64,000 nt of DNA from contig JBAMJR010000031.1 in the NCBI GenBank assembly GCA_038501785.1, positions 16,973,501-17,037,500 on the forward strand. The letters are read 5' to 3'. A program made the translations under genes and the position numbers. Origin of the DNA: Myoxocephalus aenaeus. Taxonomy: Eukaryota; Chordata; Actinopteri; Perciformes; Cottidae. Numbering within the stretch: the first letter of the stretch is position 1; each line of letters starts with the position of its first letter. A model generated the notes under the pieces. The model searched no databases and was not told the origin of the DNA. It was given only the letters and a program-made list of their open reading frames with translations. Shown here one piece after another: positions 25,563-35,807 of the stretch.

Positions 25563-25691
25563 GAGATAAATGCAGCACTAAGGCTATCATTGTCGACATC
25601 CACATGAATATTAAAATCACCTACAATAATAATCTTAGCAATCTTAAGGACCAAACTTGAAAGAAACTCAGAAAATTCAGATAGAGACCTG

Positions 25692-26915
25692 GGGGGTATT
25701 TTTCGTACGTGGTTCAGCTAAATCGATCAAATTATCCAGCTTAAATTAGCGAGATGATTGACATCAGGCTTTCCCGGTTCTTCAAAGGTTGACCCGCCCT
25801 CAAACGGTCTCGTTCATTCGAACCAGACGTCATTCATCTGGATAAATGCGCGTGCACGCTCCTCTTCGGAAGGGGGAGGAGTCGAACACAGATTCAATGA
25901 TCTTCAAACGCTACAATTTTAAATAAACTCTGAGAAAGAGCGTCTCTTCTCTCCGTGGAGGAGCAGGAGATGATCACGACTACATATGATGAATTTAAAT
26001 CCATAATCATGGCAAAGTCTAATGGTGCGTTTACATCCAAAGTGAGCGAATATTCGCAACACTTCCTGTTTGTGAATGCAGCTTAACGCCGCCTCCGCTG
26101 GTCGGCTAGAGTCACATACGCATCGCAAAATATCAAGTTAAATGCGTCAGTGTTGGGAAAATGTATCGGCTAATTTTAAGTGCCTCATCACCCAAATCAA
26201 TCAGATTATATGTATTTAAATGTATCTGTTGGCAGTATACAAATGAATATATACGTATGAGGATATATGTACTGTATGCGCGTATGTATCATATATGTGT
26301 ATGTACATGTATGTGTAGATTACCATATAACTAGGAGTTTGAATATGTGTATGGGCGGATCAGTACCTTAATCATGTTCTACAGTAATGATATGTATGGT
26401 GTACTAATAACACTGTCATATAATTATGAGTGCTTTAACACATCCATAAGTTTCTTAAGCGCTAAATAAACGTTACGAACAGCACGCCATGCAGCGGCTT
26501 TCCCGATGTTCTCCACATCACAGACACTGTACAAACATGTACCAGTCGCAAAAAAGCTCAAGGCTGTGATCCAGTCTGTGATCCAGTCTGCATACAGTAT
26601 GTGATCCAGTCTGCATACAGTCTGTGAGACGGGCGATGCTCTGCTGCGCTGTGATGTTTAATGTACGACTCAAGGAGGTCTCGGCAGAATCTATAGTAGA
26701 AGTCATGAGGATGTGAGAACGGACCTTGGCGATCTCAAAGAACTCTCTCCCTATAAAAATAATATAACTAATATCGCTCCTTCATCAATGAGGAAGTGAG
26801 CTGCCTTTTTTGTCCGGTGGGAGTGGCCAACTTATCCAGTGAATTTCAGTAAACCTGCTGTGGAGCAGGTTAAGGGATTTTGATGTGTTGCTATGGTGAT
26901 TTATCTAAACTTGCT
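25692..26915. mobile_element. PIF/Harbinger-like MITE, copy A (right end lost)
   Basis: The left end GGGGGTATTTTTCGTACGTGG matches, inverted, the right end of the element inside mrpl1 (46236-46937). Internal blocks also match in reverse orientation, for example ACCTTGGCGATCTCAAAG and the CACCATAGCAACA-type block. A CTG lies immediately before the first G, compatible with a CWG target. The copy stops near 26915, about 95 bp short of the other terminus. It has no transposase. Confidence 0.75.
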
Positions 26916-27301
26916 GTAGAAATGAGGTGATTAGGTTGTTCAGCTGTAGTATGAACGGCACAGAAGGCCCAGGTAGAAAATGCACAGTTGAAAGGGAGTC
27001 TGAGATTTAAGATTTACACATCACAATATAGAACTTCAACATTTTAACTGTGCAGCCAAACTGTCACATCTAAATTGCTCTTTTTGGTTTCTTTGCTCTA
27101 AATCTGAGCAAAGAAACACAAAAGCTAACGCTCCACTTGGTGTACTTGGTGTAACATGCACATGAACGACCCTCAGACCTTCTGACTTTAAGTTGGCAGA
27201 ATAGTTTTAAGGCTTGATGATCTGCGCTTGCTCTATGATTGACATCCCTTTGTTTGAACGTCTTAAAACTGTAATAATATATTTTTTCTCCCCCCCAACA
27301 G
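26916..27301. other. mrpl1 intron sequence
   Basis: No further feature seen. It ends with a polypyrimidine tract and CAG acceptor at 27299-27301. Confidence 0.5.
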
Positions 27302-27384
27302 AAAAGGTTGACTCGTTCGTCAGCACAGCGCACCTAGAGCACCCCTTCAAGACGGACATGAACACAGTTTTAGTTTTTACCGAG
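27302..27384 (+). CDS. mrpl1: mrpl1 exon: mitochondrial 50S ribosomal protein L1, central part
   Basis: A clean acceptor (TTTTTTCTCCCCCCCAACAG) and donor (GAG|gtgaga) bound 83 nt: two bases completing a codon, then 27 codons. The peptide contains KVDSFVST, then HPFKTDMNTVLVFTE. It matches the vertebrate MRPL1 segment in which KxVEPF is followed by YPF...INKVAVFTE. MRPL1 is the L1-stalk protein of the mitochondrial large ribosomal subunit in the matrix. The exon ends on a codon boundary. The next exon in view (37991) needs one carried base, so at least one exon encoding roughly 60 residues, including the conserved AFAGG region, should lie between and was not found. Upstream exons were not found either. 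The assignment is by remembered motif, not by search. Confidence 0.75.
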
Positions 27385-27735
27385 GTGAGAACTTTTATTT
27401 TTCTCCCTGAATCTTAATTTCATCTCCAAGCGATTGCCTGCTGCTGATGAACTGCTTCAATATTTAATAATGTCCGAACATGATTCAGATGAGCAGAAGC
27501 ACCTTTTTATATTTTCTCTGCCCGTAATGAATGGGTCTCGACGGTTTTTGATTGCAGAAACCCACACAAGCAGGATTTGATTAATATATCTCCGCCTGGC
27601 AGCACAGGCTGCGGGTCGTAACTTAGATGATGAACGACATGGAGGAGTCCGCCACCCAGATCAGATTTTAAAATGTGCGCCGTCGCCCCGTTTCTGTCTG
27701 CAGGAAGCATTTAAATTTCTCTCTTTCTATATAGC
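27385..27735. other. mrpl1 intron sequence
   Basis: Unique-looking intron DNA with no convincing exon. Confidence 0.4.
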
Positions 27736-27755
27736 GGGTAAAATAAGTATTGAAC
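27736..27755 (+). mobile_element. Left terminal inverted repeat of a Tc1-like element
   Basis: GGGTAAAATAAGTATTGAAC here is the exact reverse complement of 37825-37844. The two ends probably belong to one Tc1-like transposon split by about 9 kb of later insertions. Bases 27770-27800 carry an L2-like 3' tail word (GATTTGTGATGTTGGGCT). Confidence 0.65.
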
Positions 27756-27825
27756 AAATTTTTTAATCAAATTTGGATTTGTGATGTTGGGCTGAATTGA
27801 ATTTTTCTTTGTAAATATATGTCTA

Positions 27826-28445
27826 ATGCCGTGTTCACACCAAAAGAGTTGCGAAATATTCACGCGACCAGATTACATGTTAAATCAATGCACAGACGCG
27901 AATGGTTGCGAATCTTTCGCCGGGCGGCGCAATAGAGGCGAAATGTCGTTGCGAATATTCGCAAATTCGCAAATCTGCTTTTTCGCCTTTTCGCTGGCGT
28001 TGAAATATTTCAACGGCAGCGAATAATTCGCCCGATGCGGAGTTGCGAAAGCCAATCGGCGTTGAGAAGCTCCGCCCGGCATCACCGCCGTCCTGCCGTC
28101 ACTGAATCAAACTGCTGGTCCGCTGAAGGAGCGCTGGAAGCGGCTTCATTCAGACACTCGTAGTGTGTTACTACGGATAATATTATGAACTCAGACACGG
28201 GGGCGTTTGATGTTCCGACGTTTGTGGGACTTCCTCAACAAGTATAAAGCAGAACTAGTGGTTATTTCAATGGTGAATGGCGGAAATAATAAATGTTTTC
28301 ACGGACACGGAGATAAGCCCCGCCCCCTTTCCCCAGCGAATGGTTACGGAAAAATTAAAAACGAATTAACCACATAAAGTCGAGCGACTAAACTCAGGCG
28401 AAAAAGGGTTGCGGAAATTCGCAACTCTTTTGGTGTGAACGGCAT
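27826..28445. mobile_element. 620-bp MITE with TIRs of about 28 bp
   Basis: The left end ATGCCGTGTTCACACC...AGAGTTGCGAA and the right end, reverse complemented, ATGCCGTTCACACC...AGAGTTGCGAA agree except for two bases. The interior is rich in GCGAAT/TTCGC words that also pair with each other. No transposase. Superfamily unassigned, because no clear target-site duplication is seen. Confidence 0.75.
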
Positions 28446-28789
28446 CAGAATCAGAAACCGTTTATTACCAGGAATGTTTTCACAGACGAGGAATTTTTCT
28501 TGGTTGAAGGTGCATACATTAGACATGAGACGAGACAGACAACAATCAACAACAACAACAACAGTGCAATGGGTGATTAAATAAGTATCAGATAAAGTGC
28601 TCAGACAACAGTTACGTTAATTTAAGTGTATGTTAAAGTGACGTGTGTTTAAGTTAAAAAGTGTATGTTAAGTGGCATGAGTGTTTAAATATTAAGTGTG
28701 CAGAGGAGTGACCGGTAAGAAGAAAGAAAATAAAAATAAAAATAGTCCTGGGGGTGACAGAGACAGTCAGTGGGGGACCCGAGCTCTGT

Positions 28790-29766
28790 TTATGAGCCCG
28801 ACTGCCGGAAGAAACTGTTTGTGTGGCGTGAGGTCTTGTTCCTGATGGACCTCAGCCTCCTGCCAGAGGGGAGGGACTCCAACAGTTTGTGACCAGGGTG
28901 AGAGGGGTCAGCTACAATCTTCCTAGCTTGCTTCAGAGTCCCGGAAGCGAACAAGTCCTGGAGGGATGGCAGATTGCAGCCAATCACCTCTCAGCAGAGC
29001 GGATGATGCGCTGCAGCCTGGCCTTGTCCTTGGCAGTGGCTGCAGCATGCCAGACGGTGATGGAGGAGCAGAGGATGGACTCAACGATGGCAGTGTAGAA
29101 TTGCACCATCATTTTCTTTGGCTGCTGGGCCTTCTTTGTGATGGAGCTGATGTTCAGCTCCCACTTGAGGTCCTGGGAAATGATAGAGCCCAGGAAGCGG
29201 AAGGACTCCACAGCGTCGACGGGGGAGTCACACAGGGTGAGAGGGGCGGGTGGGGCTGCGTTCTTCCTGAAGTCCACAACCATCTCCACTGTCTTCAGAG
29301 CGTTGAGCTCCAGGTTGTTCTGGCTGCACCAGGTCTCCAGGTGGTCAGTCTCCCACCTGTAGGCGGACTCGTCCCCACCAGAGATGAGTCCAATGAGGGT
29401 GGTGTCATCCGCGAACTTCAGGAGCTTGACGGACTGGTGACTGGAGGTGCAGCTGTTGGTGTACAGGGAGAAGAGCAGAGGGGAAAGTACGCATCCTTGG
29501 GGGGAACCGGTGCTGGTGGTCCGAGAGCCTGAGACGTGTTTCCCCAGCTTCACGTGCTGCTTCCTGTCAGTCAGGAAGTCTGTGATCCACCTGCAGGTGG
29601 AGTCAGGCACGTGCAGCTGGGAGAGCTTGTCCTGCAGCAGAGACGGGATGATGGTGTTAAAGGCAGAGCTGAAGTCCACGAACAGGATCCTGGCGTAGGT
29701 TCCTGGGGAGTCCAGATGCTGGAGGATGTAGTGGAGGGCCATGTTGACAGCATCGTCTACAAACCT
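28790..29766 (-). pseudogene. Rex-like LINE reverse transcriptase, C-terminal half
   Basis: The minus frame carries RFVDDAVNMALHYIL, the palm motif ILFVDFSSAFNTI, SPQGCVLSPLLFSLYTN and the catalytic LLKFADDTTLIG. After that come WCSQNNLELNALKTVEM and FRFLGSIISQDLKWE. A frameshift near 28985 separates this from the final part, IVADPSHPGHKLL and SLPSGRRLRSI. The catalytic FADD is intact, but the shift and the nested insertion upstream make the copy dead. Confidence 0.85.
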
Positions 29767-29780
29767 GTTGGCCCTGTAGG

Positions 29781-30295
29781 TGATATGACCACATATCACC
29801 CATTCTCCACTCACTGCACTGGCTCCCTGTTTCATTCCGGATCGACTACAAAGTCCTACTACTCACCTATAAATGCATCAATGGACATGCACCCCCCTAC
29901 CTACAAGAACTTACAACTCCCCTAACCTCCACCCGCACCCTCAGATCCACAGGCCGCTCGCTCCTTCGGGTCCCCAACACCAAGCTCCGCACCATGGCCG
30001 ACCGGGCCTTTTGCTCGGCGGCGCCACGCTTGTGGAACGGTCTCCCTGACCACCTGAGGGCAACTCAGACACTGAACTCTTTTAAGACTGGCCTAAAAAC
30101 CTTTTTATTCAGGAAGGCATTTTTTACCTTGAGTTAATTTATTGTCAGCTATTACATTCTTATTTTTTTATTTTTATGGGTTGCTTTAACTATGTTTTAA
30201 TCGGTTTTATCTGTTTTTACTATATGTGTGGCACTCTGAGATTCTTTTGAAGGAAGAGTGCGATAAAAATTAAATGAATGAATGAATGAATGAAA
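29781..30295 (+). pseudogene. L2-type LINE 3' fragment with (AATG)n tail
   Basis: The plus strand encodes LHWLPVPFRIDYKVLLLTYK, PPYLQELTTP, RAFCSAAPRLWNGLPDHL and SFKTGLKTFLF. This is the conserved C-terminal end seen also near 56720-57030, but too different to be the same subfamily. It ends at a (GAAT/AATG)n tail near 30290. Its left edge is exactly at the 14-bp target-site duplication, so this 5'-truncated copy is probably what first invaded the Rex-like element. Confidence 0.8.
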
Positions 30296-30393
30296 GAATT
30301 TATTTCGATCAGCAAGAAAAAAAAAATATATATATACAACCAAAAAGAAGATAGATACCTGTGGCTGACCGAAAGGGTTAAGGCTGAAGCTAT

Positions 30394-31416
30394 CTAGCTT
30401 ATAATTGCCCTAACCTGAGACTGCTTTAACATTTGTTCCAAAGAGCCTAGTATATTAAACAAAAACAAACAAACAAAAATATAACAAACAAACAAACAAA
30501 AATAAACAAACCACAAATTCAAGCAGTTGTCCCCATAATCTGTTACTTCCCATGCTCTGTCAATACCTTCAAGTCTATACTTCTCCAGAGTCATGGTTTT
30601 AAACTTTTTTTTGAATTGCACCAGATTTTTACTTTCTTTGATGTCGTCAGTTAAATTATTCCACTGCTTCACCCCACAGACAGATATGCACATGCTTTTC
30701 AGAGTTGTATGAGCAATTGGTTGTCTCAAATTCCATCTCCCTCTTAAGTAATACTCCCCTTCTCTATTTCTAAACATTTCTTGGATATTGCCAGGAAGTA
30801 AATTATGTTTTGCTTTATACAGAATTTGTGCTGTTTTGAACTCTACTAAATCCCTGAATTTTAGTGTACGTGAATTTAAGAACAGTGCATTGGTGTGCTC
30901 ACGATATCCTACATTATTCACTATTCTTATTGCTCTCTTTTGCATAATGCATATTGACTGTAGGGTGCTTTTGTAGGTATCCCCCCACACTTCAACACAA
31001 TATGTCATATATGGTAGAATGAGAGTACAATATAGTGTCTGCAATAATTTATAATTCAGTATGTGCCTTGTTTTGCATATTATCCCCACAGTACGAGCTA
31101 ACTTGGACCTGACATACTTTATATGTGGTTTCCAGCTAAAGTTGTGGTCAATTATCACACCTAAAAATATGTTCTCGTATACTCTTTCCAGCATAACACT
31201 ATCAATCCTTAATTCTACCGGAGTATTCAGATGTTTATTTTGTTTACCAAAAACGATAATTTTTTTTTTTATTTATGTTTACTGATAATTTATTTACATC
31301 GAACCACAACTTTAACTTGCTCAATTCTGCCGTGACAACCTCCAACAGCTGCTGAAGATTCTCCCCTGCACAGAATACATTTGTGTCATCAGCAAAAATA
31401 ACATAATTTAATTACA
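30394..31416 (-). pseudogene. LINE ORF2, RT C-terminal part
   Basis: Encodes YVIFADDTNVFCAGE (catalytic FADD, at about 31372-31415), then FLGVIIDHNFSWKPHI, YCTLILPYMTYCVEVWG, IMQKRAIRIVNNVG and SMCISVCGVKQWNNL. The order matches the palm-to-thumb and C-terminal part of an APE-type LINE. It is cut off from the upstream RT part by the 31417-32390 insertion, and the GVPQGS-type motif between the two is missing. Confidence 0.8.
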
Positions 31417-32390
31417 TTACATTTAGCTGACACTTTTATCCAAAGCGACTTACATGTTAGCTCTATACACCGTAGACACAGCAACGGGGAGCAATTAGGG
31501 GTTAAGTGTCTTGCTCAGGGACACTTCGACATGTGAGCTATGGGGGGACTGGGGATCGAACCGGCTACCTTGTGGTTGTGGGACGACCACTCATCCCCCA
31601 TGAAAGTGAAACCAACGTACAAAGCTACTAAAACGGTCTCTTTGTTCAGTTTCAAACATGCTGAATTAAATACGTTATCCCACAAACGATGTGTGTCATA
31701 TGTGTGTCTCATATCCCTTTATGTTGTTATGGTTTATTTACATGCAGATTATAATCTGATCATAAAAATATGCATACAACAGTTTATGAAACATCACACA
31801 ACTCGTGTTGACTTGATATGTTTTATTGTAATGTGACAAAATAGTTGATTAAAAAGATGATAATCAGAAACATGACTCAGACTGAAGAGCTCGTCCAGTT
31901 TAACTCTTTCACTAAAGCTTCTGTAACTGAAGTCAAATAAAATAAAAGAATGAGGGCTGAAGCTGCAGTTCAACACCAGATAGAATATCAAATACGTCAA
32001 TTTGATCACTTTACAGCACTTTTCAGCAACGTAACGTTTTTAGTTTGCCAGCAGGTTTGACAGATTATTGAAAGTGTTTTATAGCAACAGTTATTTACAT
32101 GATCTGCGTGTGTCGGTCATGATCGTCTGTTCTCGTGAACGGCCGAATGATACGTCACTTTAAATGTTGCCGCCGCAAGGAATTGTGGGTCGGCATTATC
32201 TCCTTTCCTTTCGTAAGGAAGGTCCAGTGGTTCCTATGCTAAAGGAGCTAAATTAGGAAGCATTGAAGCTCCTTTCCTTTGCGTTTGGACAATTCGACCG
32301 GCACTTATCATGGCGGCCACTGAGGTACTTCCGGGTCATTTCACTCAGTTAGGAAGGTTCCTAACCAAAATGGACTATTCGACCGCAGCC
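31417..32390. mobile_element. Unclassified insertion in LINE ORF2
   Basis: It interrupts the RT. The left side carries CTTTTATCCAAAGCGACTTA, GGGAGCAATTAGGGG and GGGGATCGAACC, words of a very common dispersed fish repeat. The right side (32160-32390) has CTCCTTTCCTTTCGTAAGG-type and GACTATTCGACCGCAGCC words of another dispersed element. No gene or terminal repeat pair could be fixed, so it may be two insertions. Confidence 0.5.
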
Positions 32391-32933
32391 TAAAAGAGGA
32401 GACTTAGTTACACCCATCTGTACAAACTGTTTTCTGTTTTCAATGTAACTTTTTAACCAATTTAGCCCCACCCCTCTAATCCCATACCTTTCCAGTTTTT
32501 GTACTAAAATCTCGTAATCAATTGTATCAAACGCTTTCTTCAGATCGATAAAAACGCCTAATGCATATTTCTTGTTATCAATGTTACTTGTTAATTTTTC
32601 CACTAAATCCATTAAAGCCATTGCAGTTGATCTGTTTGTTCTAAAACCATACTGACTGTCCATAAGCAACTCATACTTTTCAATGAAGCTGTCCAATCGT
32701 GCATCAAAGAGTTTCTCAAGAATTTTAGAAAACTGGGAGAGCAGTGAAACTGGCCTGTAATTAGTATATAGGTGTTTTTCTCCAGCTTTGTGTATTGGGG
32801 TCACTTTAGCCGTTTTCATTTTACTGGGAAAGCATCCTGATGTGAACGATAGATTACAGATGAAAGTTAGAGGGTCTACAATAGTGTCAATTACTTGTTT
32901 TATTAAAGTCATGTCTATACCATTCCAATCCAT
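32391..32933 (-). pseudogene. LINE ORF2, RT N-terminal part
   Basis: Encodes LTFICNLSFTSGCFPSKMKT, KVTPIHKAGEKHLYTNYRPV, SLLSQFSKILEKL, YGFRTNRSTAMALMDL, the palm A motif GVFIDLKKAFDTIDYEIL and LNWLKSYIENRKQFV. It is in the same order as other LINE RTs and continues from the endonuclease ORF at 33020-34387 after a nonsense/frameshift gap of about 85 bases. Confidence 0.85.
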
Positions 32934-33019
32934 TTTTTATCTGTACCTCTCAAATAGATAGTATCTGGATTTCTTTCTCCATAGAATTTTTCAACACCTC
33001 CTCCTTGTGGAGGATTTAT

Positions 33020-34387
33020 TTATTTTGCCAGTTTGGGCCCCACATTCACAAAGAAGTTGTTGAAGCCCTCCACCACATCCTTCTCGTCAGTGATTGTCTT
33101 ATTATTGTCTATAAAATAATCAGAAAAGCTAGAGCTAGTTTTTTTATTTCTAATAAATGAGTTTAGTATATTCCATGTACCCCTGACGTTATCTTTATTC
33201 TTTTCTAACATTTTATTGTAGTAATCCTTCTTACATTTCCTAATAATATCAGTTAATTTATTTGTATATCTTTTATATTTCATTTCTTTTTCTCTAGTTC
33301 TATTTTTTATAAATTCTTTGTACAAGGTGTTCTTTTTTTTACAGGCATTAAGCAAGCCCCTTGTGATCCATGGTTTATCAGAGCTATTTATTTTCTTTTT
33401 GCTTTGTCGCTTTGGACAGCTTCTATCATATAATGATAAGAAAATATCCAAAAAAGAGTCATATGCAGAGTCTACATCCACAGCTTCATATACAATTCCC
33501 CAGTCTTGGCACAGCAATTCCCCTCTCAATGCATCAAGGGTATCTTCCGTTCTTACTCTACTCTGTCTTGTTATATTTTCATCCTTCATAATTTTGTGTT
33601 CACAATCATAAATAACAAACACTGGCAGGTGGTCACTTATATCATTTATAAGTAACCCACTAATTAAATTATCTTCCATGTTATTAGTAAAAATATTATC
33701 TATAATTGTTGCTGATTGAGATGTTATTCTACTGGGTTTAGTAATGATAGGATATAAGCTCATACTGTACATTGACGCAGTATATTCATCAATCAATAAT
33801 AGTTTATTTGGATTTAACAGATCAATGTTGAAATCACCACAAATAAAAGTGACCTTCTGCTCAGTGTTTGTAAACATACCTTCCATCACTTCCTTGAACT
33901 TTTCTATACTGGAGCTGGGAGCTCTGTAAACACAACTAACAAGAATATTTTTCTTTTTCTTCATGAAAATCTCTATAGAAATACATTCGCACACATCATC
34001 AATAGCAGCAGTCATGCCGTTAACAATCTTATATTTTAGACTTCTATCTACATACAAAGCTGTCCCCCCTCCCTTTTTGTTGACTCTATTAATGAAATTT
34101 AAGTCATACCCTTCCAGTTCAAAATCCACACCTTTCTCCAAGCTAAGCCAGGTCTCAGAAATGGCTATCACACTGAAGGGTGAGGTGAATTGACCTAGAT
34201 AATCTTTTATATTTTGAAAATTGGCATATAAACTTCTGCTATTGAAGTGTATGATCGATACTCCATGTTTTAAATTGAATTCATTATTAAACTGGTCATC
34301 AGTGTAGTACTGGCAATTACTACTCACATTATTAAAAAAAAATCTTTCCGGGTCAATGTCTGAGTCCAAGTCCTGCATTTTGTCCAA
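33020..34387 (-). CDS. LINE ORF2, endonuclease part (455 codons)
   Basis: An apurinic-type endonuclease that nicks target DNA for target-primed reverse transcription. Motifs in order: SIIHFNSRSLYANF (about residue 45), VIAISETWLSLE (about 74), GGGTALYVDRSLKYK, SCVYRAPSSS, FICGDFNIDLLNP (about 184), ATIIDNIFTN and ISDHLPVFVIYD (about 245). The catalytic N, E, D, N and SDH residues appear present. It starts 13 bases after the ORF1 stop and ends early at a stop just before the RT, so the full polyprotein cannot be made. Confidence 0.88.
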   Translation of the reverse strand: MDKMQDLDSDIDPERFFFNNVSSNCQYYTDDQFNNEFNLKHGVSIIHFNSRSLYANFQNIKDYLGQFTSPFSVIAISETWLSLEKGVDFELEGYDLNFINRVNKKGGGTALYVDRSLKYKIVNGMTAAIDDVCECISIEIFMKKKKNILVSCVYRAPSSSIEKFKEVMEGMFTNTEQKVTFICGDFNIDLLNPNKLLLIDEYTASMYSMSLYPIITKPSRITSQSATIIDNIFTNNMEDNLISGLLINDISDHLPVFVIYDCEHKIMKDENITRQSRVRTEDTLDALRGELLCQDWGIVYEAVDVDSAYDSFLDIFLSLYDRSCPKRQSKKKINSSDKPWITRGLLNACKKKNTLYKEFIKNRTREKEMKYKRYTNKLTDIIRKCKKDYYNKMLEKNKDNVRGTWNILNSFIRNKKTSSSFSDYFIDNNKTITDEKDVVEGFNNFFVNVGPKLAK

Positions 34388-34400
34388 TGAAATTCCGGTG

Positions 34401-35096
34401 TCACTGAAACGTATCCAGCTCCTCCAAGCTTCTGACGACTAGAACTTTGGCCTGTTCTGGAGAACCGTTTAGCTTGATGAAGATCTTGCAGTTTGCAGTC
34501 CACGTAGATTGTATTTTCTTCTGGTAACGCAGTAGCCGGGCTTTTCGAGCGATGTCAGCATTCTTTTTGATCAAGTGTTCGTTCATATATACATTAGTTC
34601 CTTTCAGCCGTCGGCCTTGTTTAAGCAACTCAATCTTGTACTTTCTGTTTACAAACCGTATAAACACGGCTGGTTTGTCGGTTTTGAGTCTGCGGGGAAG
34701 AGGATGGCATGCCTCTATGTTGTTGATATCCATATTGATTCCGTGTGACTGGAAAAAAGCGGACACCTGTCCCTCCACAGAAATAACTTCTTGTTCGGTG
34801 AGTTCTTCTCCTTTTTCGCGGGTTGCTGCATGGGCATAGGACCGGGGTTTAATATCTAGTCCGGAGACTATGATGTCGTTAATCCTTGAGTATTGTTCCA
34901 GGTCGGCCAACCGGTTTTCCAGCAGCACAATCTTTCTGTCCTTCTCGGCGTTTTCAAGCCTGAGGGCTTTCACCTCCTCCACCAGCCCCATGATTGTTTT
35001 CTGCTGTTTCTGGACAGCAGAAACTCCTTCCGAGAGGAGATCGATCGACTTTTTTAGGTCGTCGATATCATCCGATATGTTCCTTTTAGGTGGCAT
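34401..35096 (-). CDS. LINE ORF1, coiled-coil RNA-binding protein (231 codons)
   Basis: The frame is open from ATG (35094-35096) to stop. It begins MPPKRNISDDIDDLKKSIDL, continues as a leucine-rich heptad coiled coil to about residue 70 (VKALRLENAEKDRKIVLLEN), then has LEQYSRINDIIVSGL, typical of the RRM-like domain entry in transposase-22/L1-type ORF1 proteins, and later AVFIRFVNRKYKIELLKQGR. Such proteins coat LINE RNA. It is intact here although the partner ORF2 is broken. Confidence 0.8.
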   Translation of the reverse strand: MPPKRNISDDIDDLKKSIDLLSEGVSAVQKQQKTIMGLVEEVKALRLENAEKDRKIVLLENRLADLEQYSRINDIIVSGLDIKPRSYAHAATREKGEELTEQEVISVEGQVSAFFQSHGINMDINNIEACHPLPRRLKTDKPAVFIRFVNRKYKIELLKQGRRLKGTNVYMNEHLIKKNADIARKARLLRYQKKIQSTWTANCKIFIKLNGSPEQAKVLVVRSLEELDTFQ

Positions 35097-35181
35097 GGCG
35101 TGAAAAGAGTCGTCAGAGCTGCTGCCGCATTCACCTCATTCACAAATGCATTATTATTATTATTATTGTTGGCCCTGTAGG

Positions 35182-35690
35182 CGAACTGCAGAGGGTCCAG
35201 GAGTGGGTCAGTCAGGGTTTTGAGGTGGGACAGGACCAGGCGCTCAAAAGACTTCATGACCACAGAGGTCAGGGCGACGGGCCTGTAGTCATTGAGTCCT
35301 GTGATCCTGGGTTTCTTGGGGACGGGGATGATGGTGGAGGCCTTGAAGCAGGCTGGCACGTGACATGTCTCCAGGGAGGTGTTGAAGATTTCAGTGAACA
35401 CAGGAGACAGCTGATCAGCACAGTGCTTCAGGTTGGAGGGTGAGACAGAGTCCGGGCCCGCTGCTTTGCGGGGGTTCTGCTTTTTAAACAGTCTGTTGAC
35501 GTCCCTCTCCAGAATAGTGAGGGTCGTCGCTGGGGAGGCGTGAGCCCCCGATGGGCTGGGGCAGGGGGAGATGATGGTCTGTGGCTGGTTGATGGGCCTG
35601 TGGGGCATGGCGTCAGGACTGCTCCATTGTCTTTCAAAGCGACAGTAGAACTCGTTCAGCTCGTCTGCTAGGCGGATTTCGTTCATGGTT
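35182..35690 (-). pseudogene. Rex-like LINE, connector and RT N-terminus
   Basis: Encodes LADELNEFYCRFERQWSSPD, then FKKQNPRKAAGPDSVSPSNL, FTEIFNTSLETCHVPACFK, STIIPVPKKPRITGLNDYRP and LTDPLLDPLQFAYRAN, ending at the nested insertion. The reading continues at 29766 on the other side. The (ATT)n at 35150-35167 next to the junction belongs to the inserted DNA. Confidence 0.85.
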
Positions 35691-35807
35691 TTCGGCTTGT
35701 AGTTGGTGATCTGCCTGAGCCCTCTCCAGACAGAAGCAGAGTCACTTGCTGATAGCTATTGTTGCAGTTTCTCAGAGTACAGTCGTTTAGCATCTCTCAC
35801 CGCCTTG

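Larger units (their letters stand above)
21600..25688 (-). pseudogene. Decayed L2-type LINE ORF2, interrupted several times
   Basis: Read on the minus strand this is a copy of the L2 ORF2 found intact at 53950-57039. It runs from the endonuclease region (near 25688), through the connector (24634-25200 and 22904-23136), into the reverse transcriptase (21600-22565). Recognisable pieces include SINFHCYADDTQLYLLVKPD, FQSGFRKHHSTETAL, LIHAFVTSSLDYCNSVLSGC and ALHWLPVRSRI. It is broken by frameshifts and by four features: an L2 3' tail (22571-22816), an inverted duplication (22836-22903), a hAT element (23145-24625) and a solo LTR (25201-25562). The 5' side is lost where a Harbinger-like element begins at about 25692. 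Confidence 0.9.
30296..35130 (-). mobile_element. Two-ORF LINE (APE-RT), nested, minus strand
   Basis: It runs from ORF1 (35096) through ORF2 (34387 to about 30394) to an A/T-rich 3' end near 30296. It sits in or next to the tail of the L2-type fragment. The endonuclease and RT are of apurinic-type LINE architecture. The clade (I/Nimb- or Jockey-like) is a guess. Confidence 0.8.

Noticed and set aside
31417..31580. tRNA-derived SINE
   Set aside because: The GGGGATCGAACC word looks tRNA-like, but no cloverleaf or A box could be fitted; left as an unclassified repeat.
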